Shown here in pieces: positions 1 through 9,261 of a stretch of 64,000 nt of DNA. A program made the translations under genes and the position numbers. Within the stretch, counting starts at the first letter, position 1; the number at the start of each line of letters is the position of its first letter. The notes under the pieces are model-generated. The model ran no database searches and was not told the origin of the DNA. It saw nothing but the letters and a program-made list of their open reading frames with translations. Source of the DNA: Desulfovibrio sp. UCD-KL4C. GTDB lineage: Bacteria; Desulfobacterota; Desulfovibrionia; Desulfovibrionales; Desulfovibrionaceae. The DNA lies in assembly GCF_006210265.1 (NCBI RefSeq), contig NZ_VCNC01000001.1:258843-322842 (forward strand), given 5' to 3'.

Positions 1-428
1 GTCCGGTCCATGTTCGTAATATGCCGCGTAAGGATGCGATTGATATCGCTTACACATATTTAAAGCGTGTAGGAATTGCTGAGCAGGCAAATAAGTTTCC
101 GGGCCAGCTTTCCGGGGGACAGCAACAGCGTGTGGCAATTGCCCGTGCTCTTGCAATGCAGCCCGAAGTTATGCTTTTCGATGAACCGACTTCAGCGCTT
201 GACCCTGAAATGATCAAAGAAGTTCTCGACGTAATGCGTGAACTGGCAGAGCAGGGAATGACTATGATTTGTGTAACTCATGAAATGGGGTTTGCACGGG
301 AAGTTTCAGACACCATGGTGTTTATGGATCGTGGACAGATCGTAGAGTACGCTCCGGTCAAAGAGTTTTTCGCGGCTCCTAAAGAAGAAAGAAGCCGCAT
401 GTTTTTAGAACAGATTTTAAACCATTAA
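1..428 (+). CDS. Polar amino-acid ABC transporter ATP-binding protein, 3' part
   Basis: This is the C-terminal part of an ABC ATPase that powers uptake of a polar amino acid (GlnQ/HisP type). The gene runs in from the left edge: the frame stays open through base 3, reading P-V-H-V-R-N before the ATG at 21, so that ATG is internal. Visible are the signature LSGGQQQR, the Walker B and D-loop stretch [12 protein letters not shown], and the H-switch [11 protein letters not shown], all in normal order and spacing. The C-terminus lacks a long regulatory domain, as usual for this subfamily. The permease and binding-protein genes probably lie upstream, outside the window. The exact substrate cannot be read from the sequence. 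Confidence 0.93.
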   Translation, partial: PVHVRNMPRKDAIDIAYTYLKRVGIAEQANKFPGQLSGGQQQRVAIARALAMQPEVMLFDEPTSALDPEMIKEVLDVMRELAEQGMTMICVTHEMGFAREVSDTMVFMDRGQIVEYAPVKEFFAAPKEERSRMFLEQILNH

Positions 429-473
429 TTTCCGACAACCTCACTCAGGCTGCCATCATATTGGAGACTTTTA

Positions 474-1307
474 TTGAAACCTCTTTTACTTATAAACGAT
501 AAACCGCTGATCTGGGCTCATCGCGGTGGCCGCTCCCTTGGCCCTGAAAATACGCTTCAAGCATTGCGCAGAGGGTACGAAGCCGGAGCTGACGGGTGGG
601 AAACAGATGTACAATTGACCAAAGACGGTGAGCTTATCATCTTGCATGATCTCAACCTGCTGCGCACAACCAATGCGGGTGTGCATCCCTTATTCAAGGC
701 GAATCGTCCTGCTTTGCCATGGCGTTTCACTCTAGAGGAAATTAAAAAGCTTTCAGCAAATGTTTTTCCTCGTAGATTCTGTCCGCCTCATTATAGCGAG
801 CAGCCGTGGAAGGAACTTCCTGAAACAGTGCACCCTGATTTAAGAGTACCGACTCTTTCCGATGCTTTGGATCTCACTGCCGAACTTGGAATGTGGATCA
901 ATATTGAAATTAAAGATCTTTCGCACGATGTCCCTGAAAAATTTAGTAAAATGGTAGTGAAGAAGGTTACTGACATGGTTCACGCCAAGGGTATGGATAC
1001 TCAGGTGATCATCTCATCTTTCAACCATGATTATATGCGTGAAAGTAAAGTGATTGCTCCGCAGGTATTTACAGGAATACTGACTCCGCATGAATTTAAG
1101 GGAGATCCCGTTGAAGCGGCTAAAGCCGTAAATGCGGATGCATGGCATCCCGGATTTCAGTTCCTTACAGGTGAAGTGATCCAACGTGTTCGCGAAGCCG
1201 GAATTGCTATCAATCCATACACTGTTAACAAGCTGGCAGATGTGTCTCGCCTCACCAAATGGGGCGTAACTGGTCTTGTCACAGACTGCCCGCAGTCTAT
1301 TCGATAG
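474..1307 (+). CDS. Glycerophosphodiester phosphodiesterase family protein
   Basis: The protein hydrolyses glycerophosphodiesters to glycerol-3-phosphate and an alcohol (GDPD family, TIM barrel). The hallmark N-terminus is present: WAHRGG near residue 14, then ENT, ETDVQLTKDGELIILHD with the metal-binding Glu/Asp and catalytic His, and INIEIK further on. At 277 residues it is of normal cytoplasmic length and has no signal peptide. The chosen start is a TTG with a GGAG ribosome-binding site at 463-466, seven bases upstream. It lies 45 bp after the ABC ATPase gene in the same direction, so it may be its operon partner. Substrate choice is not visible. Confidence 0.9.
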   Translation: MKPLLLINDKPLIWAHRGGRSLGPENTLQALRRGYEAGADGWETDVQLTKDGELIILHDLNLLRTTNAGVHPLFKANRPALPWRFTLEEIKKLSANVFPRRFCPPHYSEQPWKELPETVHPDLRVPTLSDALDLTAELGMWINIEIKDLSHDVPEKFSKMVVKKVTDMVHAKGMDTQVIISSFNHDYMRESKVIAPQVFTGILTPHEFKGDPVEAAKAVNADAWHPGFQFLTGEVIQRVREAGIAINPYTVNKLADVSRLTKWGVTGLVTDCPQSIR

Positions 1308-1321
1308 AACAGATTATTATT

Positions 1322-1352
1322 CAATCGTCGTCTTTGCTTGAGGCGGCGATTG
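1322..1352. terminator. Hairpin between convergent genes
   Basis: A 12-base stem (1322-1333 with 1341-1352, two G-T wobbles) lies between the phosphodiesterase and the convergent YibE/F gene. There is no clear T-tract on either strand, so termination is only suggested. Confidence 0.4.
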
Positions 1353-1438
1353 AAAATGTGTTAACTGCCTGCGAACCTTACTTGTCTATATTTTTACAGG
1401 TGTAAGGCATTAAAATATTTAGTTAGTGATTGTTTTTT

Positions 1439-2584
1439 CTATTGTGAAATTGCTTTTTTAGAATCTTTTTTATTTTCAGATACTCCGCATAAAATAATTC
1501 CAGCGATAACGGCTGTTATCGGAGCGACCATCACCAAGCCTACGCTACCAACTAAAGTTCGGAAAATTTCTGCAGAAACCAGTTTTAAATTCAGCATTCG
1601 CGTGAAAGTTGAACCTTTAGTTACAAATAGCATCAGCATAGTAAGGTATCCACCCGAATAGGCCAGGAGTAATGTAGTTGTCATGGTTCCTGTCACCATG
1701 CGCCCGACATTAATACCTGATCGGATAAGTTCTTTTCGGCTAATATCTGGTCTTTTATTCAAAACTTCACTCATGGAGGCTGTGATATCCATTGCAATAT
1801 CCATTGCTGCCCCTGAAGCTCCGAGGATTACTGAAGAATAGAAAATATCACGTAAATCAAGAGTGAAATGTCCTGAGAAAATCAGCATTGCCGCAAATGG
1901 GGAGGTCATGCCTTCAAGTTTTAGTTTGTTACCAAAATAAAGAGTCAGTCCAAGTGCTAAAAGTAACCCGCAAAGTGTGCCCAATGTGGCTATGAGTGTA
2001 ACTCTGCTGAATCCAGCAACTGAGGTGATAATAACTACCGTCAATAAAGTAAGAGTAATTACGGTCAGCCAAATAGGATTATTTCCGGCAAGTAATCCGG
2101 GGATAAAGAACTGCCAGAGAATATAAAAGCTGGTTACAAAACTGAATAATGCTTTTAGACCTATGGTACGGGCGTAAATTAGAAGAATCAGCACAAACAA
2201 TATAAACAGTGTAAGTTCCCAGCCCTGTCGATACTGATTAATTGTGCGAGATTCGACAGGAGTACCGTTATGGATACGTACTGCCATTAGTAGAGTATCT
2301 CCGGGAGAATAGATTTCATCCATCTCCGGTTGACCCACCAGCTGGTTAACTCCGGTAACTTCCATCCCCTTGGCAACTCCCTCCATGAGAATAGCAGTAA
2401 CGTGCTGAGCTCCGATTCGGGCCGTCCCCATATTGATCAGTGATGAATCATCAATTTTTGTAGCAACGGCCCTTAGTTCATATACGTCCGGCTGTGTATT
2501 ACGTCCGGCTTGTTCATGCTGTAGCAGGGCGATCATACCGATGATCATAATGGTTACAATCACCGGGGTAGCAAACCGTTTCAT
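1439..2584 (-). CDS. YibE/F family multi-pass membrane protein
   Basis: An inner-membrane protein of the YibE/F family, whose biochemical function is unknown. An N-terminal membrane anchor (residues 5-22) is followed by a periplasmic beta-rich region with the phrase VTAILMEGVAKG, then about seven hydrophobic helices from residue 125 to the C-terminus. These include the family-typical stretches around FAAMLIFSGHF and SGAAMDIAMDITASM. The length of 381 residues fits the family. It is on the minus strand, downstream of the alkaline phosphatase gene but separated from it by a terminator at 2606-2631. Nothing in the sequence identifies a substrate. Confidence 0.85.
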   Translation of the reverse strand: MKRFATPVIVTIMIIGMIALLQHEQAGRNTQPDVYELRAVATKIDDSSLINMGTARIGAQHVTAILMEGVAKGMEVTGVNQLVGQPEMDEIYSPGDTLLMAVRIHNGTPVESRTINQYRQGWELTLFILFVLILLIYARTIGLKALFSFVTSFYILWQFFIPGLLAGNNPIWLTVITLTLLTVVIITSVAGFSRVTLIATLGTLCGLLLALGLTLYFGNKLKLEGMTSPFAAMLIFSGHFTLDLRDIFYSSVILGASGAAMDIAMDITASMSEVLNKRPDISRKELIRSGINVGRMVTGTMTTTLLLAYSGGYLTMLMLFVTKGSTFTRMLNLKLVSAEIFRTLVGSVGLVMVAPITAVIAGIILCGVSENKKDSKKAISQ

Positions 2585-2605
2585 AAATAAGCCTCATAAT
2601 AATAA

Positions 2606-2631
2606 AAGGTCCCCGCAAATGCAGGGACCTT
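2606..2631 (-). terminator. Terminator of the alkaline phosphatase gene
   Basis: A perfect 8-bp stem, AAGGTCCC (2606-2613) with GGGACCTT (2624-2631), lies 37 bp beyond the phosphatase stop codon. On the minus strand it is followed by a T/A-rich tract (2595-2605). Confidence 0.75.
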
Positions 2632-2667
2632 AGAGTTAATCTTAATGTCCTAGAATCGTAACAACAA

Positions 2668-4221
2668 TTATTTGTTGTAAGGGATTTTGGAGTATTTTTT
2701 CTGAGGTCCGAAGGTCTTACCCATCAGAGCTTTGGAGTCAGTCTTCTTAACATTTGAAAGTTTAACATTCATGATAGCAGCAATTTTGGTTGGGATATCG
2801 GTATTATCAATAAAACCGCTGAATTTGTCAGAGCCGACACCAATTGCTGAAGCAGGAATAAATGTTCCTGTGTGTACAAAAGAACTCCAGAAGATACGAG
2901 CCCTCTGAGATACTAAGTCTGTTACTGCAACCATGGTTGGAGTGTAAGAGTAACCGTAACGAACTTTTTCTTTTGCAGGCAGAGACTGGTTGTTGTCTTG
3001 AACATTCATAGCGTGGTTCAGAACCTTATCTTCGCTTGCAGTACGGTCAGTGAGACCCCATTTTGATTCAACGTATTTAACGAAAGCAGCATGACGTTTA
3101 GTAATGTCAGATTCTTTCGCAGCTAATTTATTGTAGAATTTGTCGAGGTTGTCTTCAGCGGAAACTTTGACAGGATTCAGTGCCTTAAGGTCAAGGAAGT
3201 ATCCGTTTTTATCAAGAGAGATACCAAGAGCTACACCACCAGTTTCGTGGTCAGCTGCGGTAACGATTAAAGTTTCTTTAGGATGCTTTTTATAGAAATC
3301 GAAAGCAACTTTTACAGCTTGGTCCATAGCAAGAGTGTCCAGAATTACGGATTTTGCATCATGGGCATGTGCTGCGTGGTCAATACGTCCACCTTCAATC
3401 ATCATGAAGAAAGGTTTCTGCTGTGCGGAAAGAACTTCTACGCCTTTTTCCGTGAGTTCGGAAAGCGCAGGGATTTTGTTCTTTTCAAGCTTGCTGTTGC
3501 GGCGGGCAATTTCATAAGGAATATGAGTATATGATAATGATGCAAAAACTTTTTCGCCTTTTTTGGCTTTATAAGCACGGAAAGCATCTCTGGCTGAATC
3601 GCCAACAAAAAGTTTATATCCTTTGTCTGCAAGCATTTTTACAACGTCTAAATTATCTTTACGTTTGGATTTTAAACCCTGAGCATTGTTTTTAGCCACA
3701 AAGTTACGGTATCCACCACCTGCAAAGTAATCAAAACCAGAATCAGCCTGATCTACTGCAATTGCATTTTCGGCGTTGCGGTCAGGATTGTGTGCTGAAA
3801 ATGAAGCAGGGGTTGCGTGAGTCAGACGGGTAGTAGTTACGATACCTACTGCATAGCCTTTTTCTTTAGCTGCTTCAGCGATAGTTTTGATGTTTGTTCC
3901 GTCAGGAAGTTCGCCGATATAGCCGTTGGTTGTTTTGAATCCGCAGGCAAGAGCGGTTCCGCCGGCGGCAGAGTCGGTAACAAGAGTATTGTCCGAGTAT
4001 GTAGTGACCAACGCAGAATACGGGAAACTGTTCATGACAAGTTTAGCTTCAGGATTGGCAGTTTCCATTTTGTAGTAATATTCTGCAGCCATACGCTGTG
4101 TGGGCCCGAGTCCGTCACCGATAAAGTAAAATACATACTTTGGTGCTGCGGCAAATGCTGCTACCGCCAGCATGGTAATACAGACGGTCATAATCGAAAT
4201 GCGAATAGTTTTTCTAAGCAT
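2668..4221 (-). CDS. phoA: Alkaline phosphatase, exported
   Basis: A periplasmic metallo-phosphomonoesterase of the PhoA superfamily that releases phosphate from organic phosphate esters. A signal peptide is evident: basic start (MLRK), hydrophobic core and an AFAAA cleavage region near residue 26. The first metal-binding loop follows (FIGDGLG). The nucleophile motif DSAAGGTA lies near residue 85, with metal ligands in GRIDHAAHAHD and AADHETGG. At 517 residues it is longer than E. coli PhoA and resembles the marine/Gram-positive PhoA-PhoB type. A phosphodiesterase gene lies 1.4 kb away, so both may serve phosphate scavenging, but I could not identify a convincing Pho box. Confidence 0.93.
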   Translation of the reverse strand: MLRKTIRISIMTVCITMLAVAAFAAAPKYVFYFIGDGLGPTQRMAAEYYYKMETANPEAKLVMNSFPYSALVTTYSDNTLVTDSAAGGTALACGFKTTNGYIGELPDGTNIKTIAEAAKEKGYAVGIVTTTRLTHATPASFSAHNPDRNAENAIAVDQADSGFDYFAGGGYRNFVAKNNAQGLKSKRKDNLDVVKMLADKGYKLFVGDSARDAFRAYKAKKGEKVFASLSYTHIPYEIARRNSKLEKNKIPALSELTEKGVEVLSAQQKPFFMMIEGGRIDHAAHAHDAKSVILDTLAMDQAVKVAFDFYKKHPKETLIVTAADHETGGVALGISLDKNGYFLDLKALNPVKVSAEDNLDKFYNKLAAKESDITKRHAAFVKYVESKWGLTDRTASEDKVLNHAMNVQDNNQSLPAKEKVRYGYSYTPTMVAVTDLVSQRARIFWSSFVHTGTFIPASAIGVGSDKFSGFIDNTDIPTKIAAIMNVKLSNVKKTDSKALMGKTFGPQKKYSKIPYNK

Positions 4222-4739
4222 GTCCTCATTCCTTGCAAATTAAAAGTTGCCTCGCGTCAGGGACCATTTCCCGGACATATCCCACCCTCCGGTAGAGATA
4301 TTCAACATGAGCAATTTTGCTTAATCATTCAATTAAGCTCTGTGAAAAAAACGTTTCATCAAGGCATTTATAATCATGCTTTATTTGTTATTTGTTCTAA
4401 TTCGAAAATTTAACAAACTTGTGAAACTAATTATGTCTATTCATATTATAAATTCCTTATCACCTCAATATAAAAAAGCAATTCAGGCAGGTTATATTTA
4501 ATTTATTTACCTACAAAATTGTAGAATAGTCCATTTGCAGCAAAGAAAGCAATGGGTTTAGATGTTCATAAACGAATTCGGGATGTTCGAATTATGGACA
4601 CTTTTATTTGTTTTTGGTCATAGTCATGTCCATTTTCTAAGTTTTTCAATACTTCAGAAAATCAATTTGCTTTGCTTGATCTTCAAAAAGCGTGTTATGT
4701 TCAAAGTAGGTAAAAAATAAAAACTCATAGAGGTATACA
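4222..4739. other. Intergenic region between phoA and the YeaQ-like gene
   Basis: An AT-rich divergent upstream region of 518 bp. It must hold the phoA promoter and that of the small membrane protein. It contains a short inverted repeat, ATGGACA at 4594-4600 with TGTCCAT at 4627-4633, about 110 bp before the small gene, which could be an operator. I see no credible gene. A 198-residue open frame reaching in from phoA is antisense shadow. Confidence 0.5.
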
Positions 4740-4985
4740 ATGCATGGATTAATCTGGTTTGTTCTGGTGGGACTGGTTGCCGGATGGCTGGCCGGAGTGT
4801 TTATGAAAGGTGGCGGTTATGGGGTCATTGGAGATATCGTAGTCGGTGTCCTTGGCGCGGTTCTCGGCGGGTTTCTTTTTGGCTCTCTTGGTATTGGCGC
4901 TAACGGACTTCTCGGAGTGTTGATTATCTCCACAGTTGGTGCGGTTATTCTGATTTTTCTTTTACGTTTGATTAAAAGGATATGA
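4740..4985 (+). CDS. YeaQ/GlsB-family small membrane protein
   Basis: An 81-residue, very hydrophobic, Gly-rich protein with three probable membrane helices (about 5-20, 28-50 and 56-77). It contains the family features GLVAGWLAG, KGGGYGVIGDIVVGVLGA and G-x-F-G. The family (also called transglycosylase-associated or GlsB) is linked in other bacteria to envelope stress, but its molecular role is unsettled. It stands alone between a long intergenic region and a terminator, so it is probably a monocistronic stress gene. The start is supported by AGAGG at 4729-4733. Confidence 0.85.
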   Translation: MHGLIWFVLVGLVAGWLAGVFMKGGGYGVIGDIVVGVLGAVLGGFLFGSLGIGANGLLGVLIISTVGAVILIFLLRLIKRI

Positions 4986-5001
4986 AAGCAGAAATAAAAA
5001 A

Positions 5002-5036
5002 AGCTTCCATGCAGTTAAACATGAAAGCTGTTTTTT
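5002..5036. terminator. Probable bidirectional terminator
   Basis: The stem AGCTTCCATG (5002-5011) with CATGAAAGCT (5020-5029), one mismatch, is followed on the plus strand by T6 (5031-5036) and preceded by an A-run. It can end both the small membrane protein gene and the minus-strand activase gene. Confidence 0.7.
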
Positions 5037-5062
5037 AATATTTAATAAATCTATTTTTCAGT

Positions 5063-6028
5063 TTAACCGCCAACTGAAACATTCGGACAGTGCGGAAGTA
5101 CTAGATCTCTTAAAGCGTAAACATGATCGCGGTCCGGAGGCATTACTCCATGGAGGACGTATTCGCGGTCCAGTTGTTCCCATTTGGGTTCGCCAAGACG
5201 GTGATAAGGAAGGATGTCCAGACCTTCTACAGCGTCTCCAAGTGCTCCGACAAATTTAGCTACCGCTTCAATATTTTCTGCTGAATCATTACAGCCCGGA
5301 ATGAGCGGAATTCTTATGCGTAGTTTTTTGCCCATTTCTGCGGCCATTTTTATGTTACTTAAAATCTGCTCATTGGGTGCTCCAGTGAGCTCTTTATGTT
5401 TAGCTGAATCAATATGTTTGATGTCGGTCAGTACCAGATCGGTATATTTCATAACCTCCGCAAAGGTTTCTTGCGGGCACAGGCAACAGGATTCAATAGC
5501 TGTGTGCAGTGATCTTTTTTTGGCTTCCTGCAATGCTTTGATCAAAAAATCAGATTGCAATGTAGGTTCTCCGCCGGAAAACGTCACACCGCCATTGGAT
5601 GTATTGTAAAAAGGGCGATCCCGTTCAACTTCTTCCATCACTTCGTCAACGGTCATGTAGCGGCCCACAATTGTCATTGAACCTGCGTAACATTTTTCAA
5701 CACATTCGCCGCAATAAGTGCATCTGTCGCGGTCAATATCAACTTTGAAATTTTCTGTAATACTAATAGCTTGCTCAGGGCAAAGAGTTGCGCATTTTAC
5801 ACAGCTTATGCAGTGGTGAGGTATGCGCATAATTTCTGGTTTACTGCTCATGGATTCAGGATTCTGGCACCACTTACATTTCAAGGGACACCCTTTTAAA
5901 AAAACCAGAGTGCGAATGCCTCCGCCGTCATGGACAGCAAAACGCTGTATATCAAAAATCAGTCCTGTGAGTGGAGCTTTGTCTTTATCCGTTAAACTGA
6001 ATTTATGCTGCCGTTCCTTCCATCTCAT
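5063..6028 (-). CDS. Glycyl-radical enzyme activase (radical SAM)
   Basis: A radical SAM enzyme that uses a [4Fe-4S] cluster and S-adenosylmethionine to install the glycyl radical on its partner enzyme. The radical SAM Cys triad is C47-x3-C51-x2-C54 in GCPLKCKWC. It is followed by a bacterial ferredoxin-type insert with two more clusters (C72, C75, C78, C82 and C102, C105, C108, C112), as in activases of dehydratase and lyase GREs but not of pyruvate formate-lyase. TFSGGEPT is the SAM-binding GGE motif. At 321 residues it is full length. It is the last gene of the operon, 97 bp after the dehydratase gene, which is the obvious substrate. Confidence 0.95.
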   Translation of the reverse strand: MRWKERQHKFSLTDKDKAPLTGLIFDIQRFAVHDGGGIRTLVFLKGCPLKCKWCQNPESMSSKPEIMRIPHHCISCVKCATLCPEQAISITENFKVDIDRDRCTYCGECVEKCYAGSMTIVGRYMTVDEVMEEVERDRPFYNTSNGGVTFSGGEPTLQSDFLIKALQEAKKRSLHTAIESCCLCPQETFAEVMKYTDLVLTDIKHIDSAKHKELTGAPNEQILSNIKMAAEMGKKLRIRIPLIPGCNDSAENIEAVAKFVGALGDAVEGLDILPYHRLGEPKWEQLDREYVLHGVMPPDRDHVYALRDLVLPHCPNVSVGG

Positions 6029-6125
6029 ATAGTCACTCGCTTATTTATGTAATGCAAAACTTTGGTGGCTAAAGGCATAAGTCTTGAATAGGCCCCCGAC
6101 AGAACTGCCGAGGGCCACATAATCA

Positions 6126-8516
6126 TTAGAAGTTTTGTTCAGTACGGGCGAGGATGTCATCCTGCAGTGATTTATCCAGTGCGGTAAAGAATGCACTGTA
6201 TCCTGCAACGCGGACAACTAATCCCTTATGTTTTTCAGGGTTGGCCTGAGCGTCGAGCAGAGTTTCACGACTGATAACGTTATACTGTACATGGAAACCA
6301 CCGTTCTGGAAGTATGCTTCAGTAACGGCTTTGAGGTTTTCCAGTCCTTTTTCGCCTTCAATTGCAGAAGGATGGAACTTTTGATTCAGCAGTGTTCCGT
6401 TGGATGCAATTTCATGATCAAGTTTTGCTACGGATAGAACAGATGCGGTAGGCCCGCAGGAATCGTAACCGGATATCGGTGATACTCCGTCAGCAAGTGG
6501 TGTCCATGCTTTGCGTCCATCAGGTGTTGCTGTTACAACGGAACCTAAAGGCACGTTTGCAGAAGCAGGGTAGAGGCCCGGCTGGAATTTACCACCGCGA
6601 GGATTAGTGTATTTGTTGACTTCTTTGCAGTAGATAAGAGCTGCTTCTTTAGCAATTTCATCAGCGTAATCGTCATCATTGCCGTACTTAGGTGCGCGGT
6701 TAACTAGCATCTGGCGCAGATCTTCCTGTCCTTCAAAGTTGTTTGCAAGAGCTTCATTAAGCTGTTCAAGAGTTAGAGCTTTATCTTCAAAAACAAGTTT
6801 CTTGATAGCAGTTAAAGAGTCGCCTGCGTTGGCAACTCCAACACCTTGAGGGCCGGTAAAGTTGTAATGGGCTCCGCCTTCCTGCAAGGAACGGCCTGTG
6901 GAAATGCAGTCATCAACGAGTGATGACAGGAATGGCAGAGGGCAATGTTTTGCATGTGTCATATCAACAGCGTTATCAGCAGCAGCCATCAGTTTAACAA
7001 AATAAGCTGTCTGCTGTGTGTATGAATCCATAAGGTCTTCAAAGGATTTGAAGGTTTTCATGCTTCCTGATTTAGGGCCGAGCTGTTTTCCAGTTCGTTG
7101 ATCCACGCCGTCATTGAGGCAAAGCTCAATAATTTTTGCCATGTTGTAGAAAGCTGCGTCATGCCAGCCTTCGGTTTTTCCGCCAACCTGAGGCTCTACG
7201 CAACCTATGATACCGTAATCACGGGCATCTTCACGTTCAAGGCCGCGAGCCAGAAGTGCAGGTACAATAACGCGGTCATTGTAGTATGCGGGATACCCCA
7301 TACCCATACGGCTGAGTTCTGCGGCTTTCTTATACAACGGATCAGGTGTTCCTTCGTGAATGCGAATGGATAGTGAAGGAGCATAAAGTTTAGTGTTAGC
7401 GCTCGCCTGCAGGATAAGATAGGACATTGTGTTTGTGGCATCAGAGCCGTCACGTTTCTGTCCGCCTACGATCAGGTTCATAAACATAGGGTAGCCTGCA
7501 AACGCCATAGAGGAGTTTTCATCGCGGACTTTGTTTATTTCAGAGAACTTGACCCACAGCATATCCAGCAGTTCTTGTGCCTTTTCGACAGAGATTTTGT
7601 CAGCCTGAAGGTAAGGATTCATGTATTGGTCAAAGCGCATTGGTGAAATGGAGTGACCGTTTGATTCAAGCTGAATAACCAGATGGATGAACCAGAATGC
7701 TTGCATTGCTTCCTGGAATGATTCAGCAGGCTGGGCTGGAACTTTACGGCAAATACGGGCGATTTCAGTGAGCTCAGCTCTGCGTTCTGAATCATCACAT
7801 GCGGAGGCCATTTTTTCTGCAAGCACTGCAAAGCGTTCTGCAAATGCGATAACAGCTTTATTTGCAATGACAACGGATTTTAGGAAATGCATTTTGTTGA
7901 GCTGAGAAGGATCTGCGAAATTAATTTCAGCTAGTTTGGCTTCTGCTTGAGCTATAACGGAGTTGAGGCCGAATTTAAGAACCTTATCATAGTCGGCTGA
8001 GATGTGACCTACACCGTTATAAAAATAGTTACCTACTGTGAACGCAACCTCGTTGTGTGCCTCGAGTGATTCTTCCGGCATAAGTTTGGAAGCGATTTCA
8101 TTAACAGTTTTGCCATCCCAGTACGCAAAAGCTTTGCGTAGTTTAGCTTTAACATCTTCAGAGATGAGGAAAACGTCTGAAGTCCTTTTTGCAAGGCGAT
8201 CTAGTTCTTCTTCAACCCATTTACAGGAAAATTCAGGGAAGATCGGAGCAGAGCGCGGCATGGAGCATTGGTTACCAACTAGAATTTCGTCGTCTTGAAT
8301 GAAAATTGACATGCCCGCAAGAATCTTTTCTAAAGCCTTAGCGCGGCGAATCGGCATAGGCTGTCCTTCTGTTTCCTTATAGGATTCAGTGATAAGCTCG
8401 GCACGTTCTGCGCAGATTGACGGTGTAGTATTTAAAAAGCGATCAAGGATTTTTTCTACACGCTTGGAAGTCCCTACAGTCTTTGGGATTTCTACATTAG
8501 GTTTATTCTTAGTCAT
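6126..8516 (-). CDS. Glycyl radical diol dehydratase (glycerol/1,2-propanediol type)
   Basis: A B12-independent glycyl radical dehydratase that would convert glycerol to 3-hydroxypropionaldehyde or 1,2-propanediol to propionaldehyde. The thiyl cysteine is C439 in GCVEP with general base E441. D453 lies 14 residues after the cysteine (WHDAAF) and H171 lies in GVGH; these match the substrate-binding Asp and His known from Clostridium butyricum glycerol dehydratase at equal spacing. The glycyl radical site is G772 in [10 protein letters not shown]. At 796 residues it is typical. It lacks the long N-terminal extension seen in microcompartment-targeted GREs, so it is probably cytosolic. The neighbours are its activase and an HbpS-like protein. 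Glycerol versus propanediol cannot be decided. Choline lyase and isethionate lyase are unlikely because of the Asp/His pair. Confidence 0.85.
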   Translation of the reverse strand: MTKNKPNVEIPKTVGTSKRVEKILDRFLNTTPSICAERAELITESYKETEGQPMPIRRAKALEKILAGMSIFIQDDEILVGNQCSMPRSAPIFPEFSCKWVEEELDRLAKRTSDVFLISEDVKAKLRKAFAYWDGKTVNEIASKLMPEESLEAHNEVAFTVGNYFYNGVGHISADYDKVLKFGLNSVIAQAEAKLAEINFADPSQLNKMHFLKSVVIANKAVIAFAERFAVLAEKMASACDDSERRAELTEIARICRKVPAQPAESFQEAMQAFWFIHLVIQLESNGHSISPMRFDQYMNPYLQADKISVEKAQELLDMLWVKFSEINKVRDENSSMAFAGYPMFMNLIVGGQKRDGSDATNTMSYLILQASANTKLYAPSLSIRIHEGTPDPLYKKAAELSRMGMGYPAYYNDRVIVPALLARGLEREDARDYGIIGCVEPQVGGKTEGWHDAAFYNMAKIIELCLNDGVDQRTGKQLGPKSGSMKTFKSFEDLMDSYTQQTAYFVKLMAAADNAVDMTHAKHCPLPFLSSLVDDCISTGRSLQEGGAHYNFTGPQGVGVANAGDSLTAIKKLVFEDKALTLEQLNEALANNFEGQEDLRQMLVNRAPKYGNDDDYADEIAKEAALIYCKEVNKYTNPRGGKFQPGLYPASANVPLGSVVTATPDGRKAWTPLADGVSPISGYDSCGPTASVLSVAKLDHEIASNGTLLNQKFHPSAIEGEKGLENLKAVTEAYFQNGGFHVQYNVISRETLLDAQANPEKHKGLVVRVAGYSAFFTALDKSLQDDILARTEQNF

Positions 8517-8555
8517 TGCTCCACTCCTTCATTAAAAGTTAATTTTCCAGAGTTA

Positions 8556-8960
8556 TTAAGAACTATACGCTGCAAGGCCGGCTTTGGCGCAAGCCATGTC
8601 CTGCTCAACGCTGCCGCCACTCACTCCAATTCCACCGATTATTTTTCCGCCTTCTTCAATAGGATAACCGCCGCCAAAAATTACAATCCGCCCATTTTCT
8701 GCAGTGTGAATGCCATACAGCTGTCCCCCTGGCTGTGACACTGTTCCTAGAGTCTCTGTTGACATTTTAACTGCTACGGCAGTGTATGCTTTATTCAGTG
8801 AGAGGCTAACGCTGACTAGCAAAGCATCATCCTGTCTTAGCTGTGCAACAAAGTTTCCACCCTGATCTACCACCGCAATCACCATGGGTACGCCTATTTC
8901 GTCTGCTTTTTCGGCAGCAGCCATGATCATTTCCTGAGCTTTTTTTGCTGTAACTGGCAC
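8556..8960 (-). CDS. HbpS/GlcG (DUF336) family protein
   Basis: A 134-residue protein of the HbpS/GlcG family, related to the C-terminal domain of PduO. Typical features are the N-terminal helix with AAAEKADEIGVPMVIAVVD and G-G-N-F, and the C-terminal glycine-rich segment FGGGYPIEEGGKIIGGIGVSGG. Family members bind haem or corrinoids or act as small sensors, and they are often next to diol dehydratase genes. Which role applies here is unknown. It is the first gene of a three-gene minus-strand operon, 39 bp before the dehydratase, so it probably supports that enzyme rather than general metabolism. Confidence 0.85.
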   Translation of the reverse strand: MPVTAKKAQEMIMAAAEKADEIGVPMVIAVVDQGGNFVAQLRQDDALLVSVSLSLNKAYTAVAVKMSTETLGTVSQPGGQLYGIHTAENGRIVIFGGGYPIEEGGKIIGGIGVSGGSVEQDMACAKAGLAAYSS

Positions 8961-9141
8961 TATCGGTTCCCTTCTTTGATAATGTTTAGCATCAAGTTTT
9001 CCACTACTTTTGCTGTTGTTTTACAACTCTATCTTAAGAGAAAAACATGCCATGAAATGAATTTCTTTATATTACAGCATGTTAGCCTTGTTTTATAGCT
9101 TATACTGTATAATCTTATTTGTTTCTAAGTGTCACCCTAGG

Positions 9142-9159
9142 TTGACAAGATATGATTCT
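9142..9159 (+). promoter_or_regulatory. Repeat element A, candidate regulator-binding site
   Basis: The sequence TTGACAAGATATGATTCT recurs with small changes at 9246-9261. Both copies lie about 180-300 bp upstream of the dehydratase operon, the distance expected of enhancer sites for an NtrC-type activator such as the one encoded next door. Function is inferred. Confidence 0.35.
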
Positions 9160-9245
9160 AGGGGGTGATTTTTAGTATAAAAGATATTTTATTTTCGTAT
9201 GTTATGTGGTGAAGTTTGTTTGGTTGACATGGATGTGTACAGTGG

Positions 9246-9261
9246 TTGTCAAATATGATCT
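9246..9261 (+). promoter_or_regulatory. Repeat element B, candidate regulator-binding site
   Basis: TTGTCAAATATGATCT is the second copy of the element at 9142-9159, in the same orientation. It overlaps the right arm of the TTGACA/TGTCAA dyad. Confidence 0.35.

Noticed and set aside
3817-4413. 198-residue frame antisense to the phoA start
   Set aside because: Mostly opposite the real coding strand of phoA and has no ribosome-binding site or family match.
4222-4739. Pho box upstream of phoA
   Set aside because: No pair of CTGTCAT-like half-sites at the right spacing was found on the minus strand.
6126-8516. Reading the first glycyl radical enzyme as a second choline lyase, isethionate lyase or hydroxyproline dehydratase
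   Set aside because: It lacks the CutC-type [13 protein letters not shown] stretch and has the Asp at +14 and the His of glycerol-type dehydratases; no proC or taurine/isethionate genes are near.
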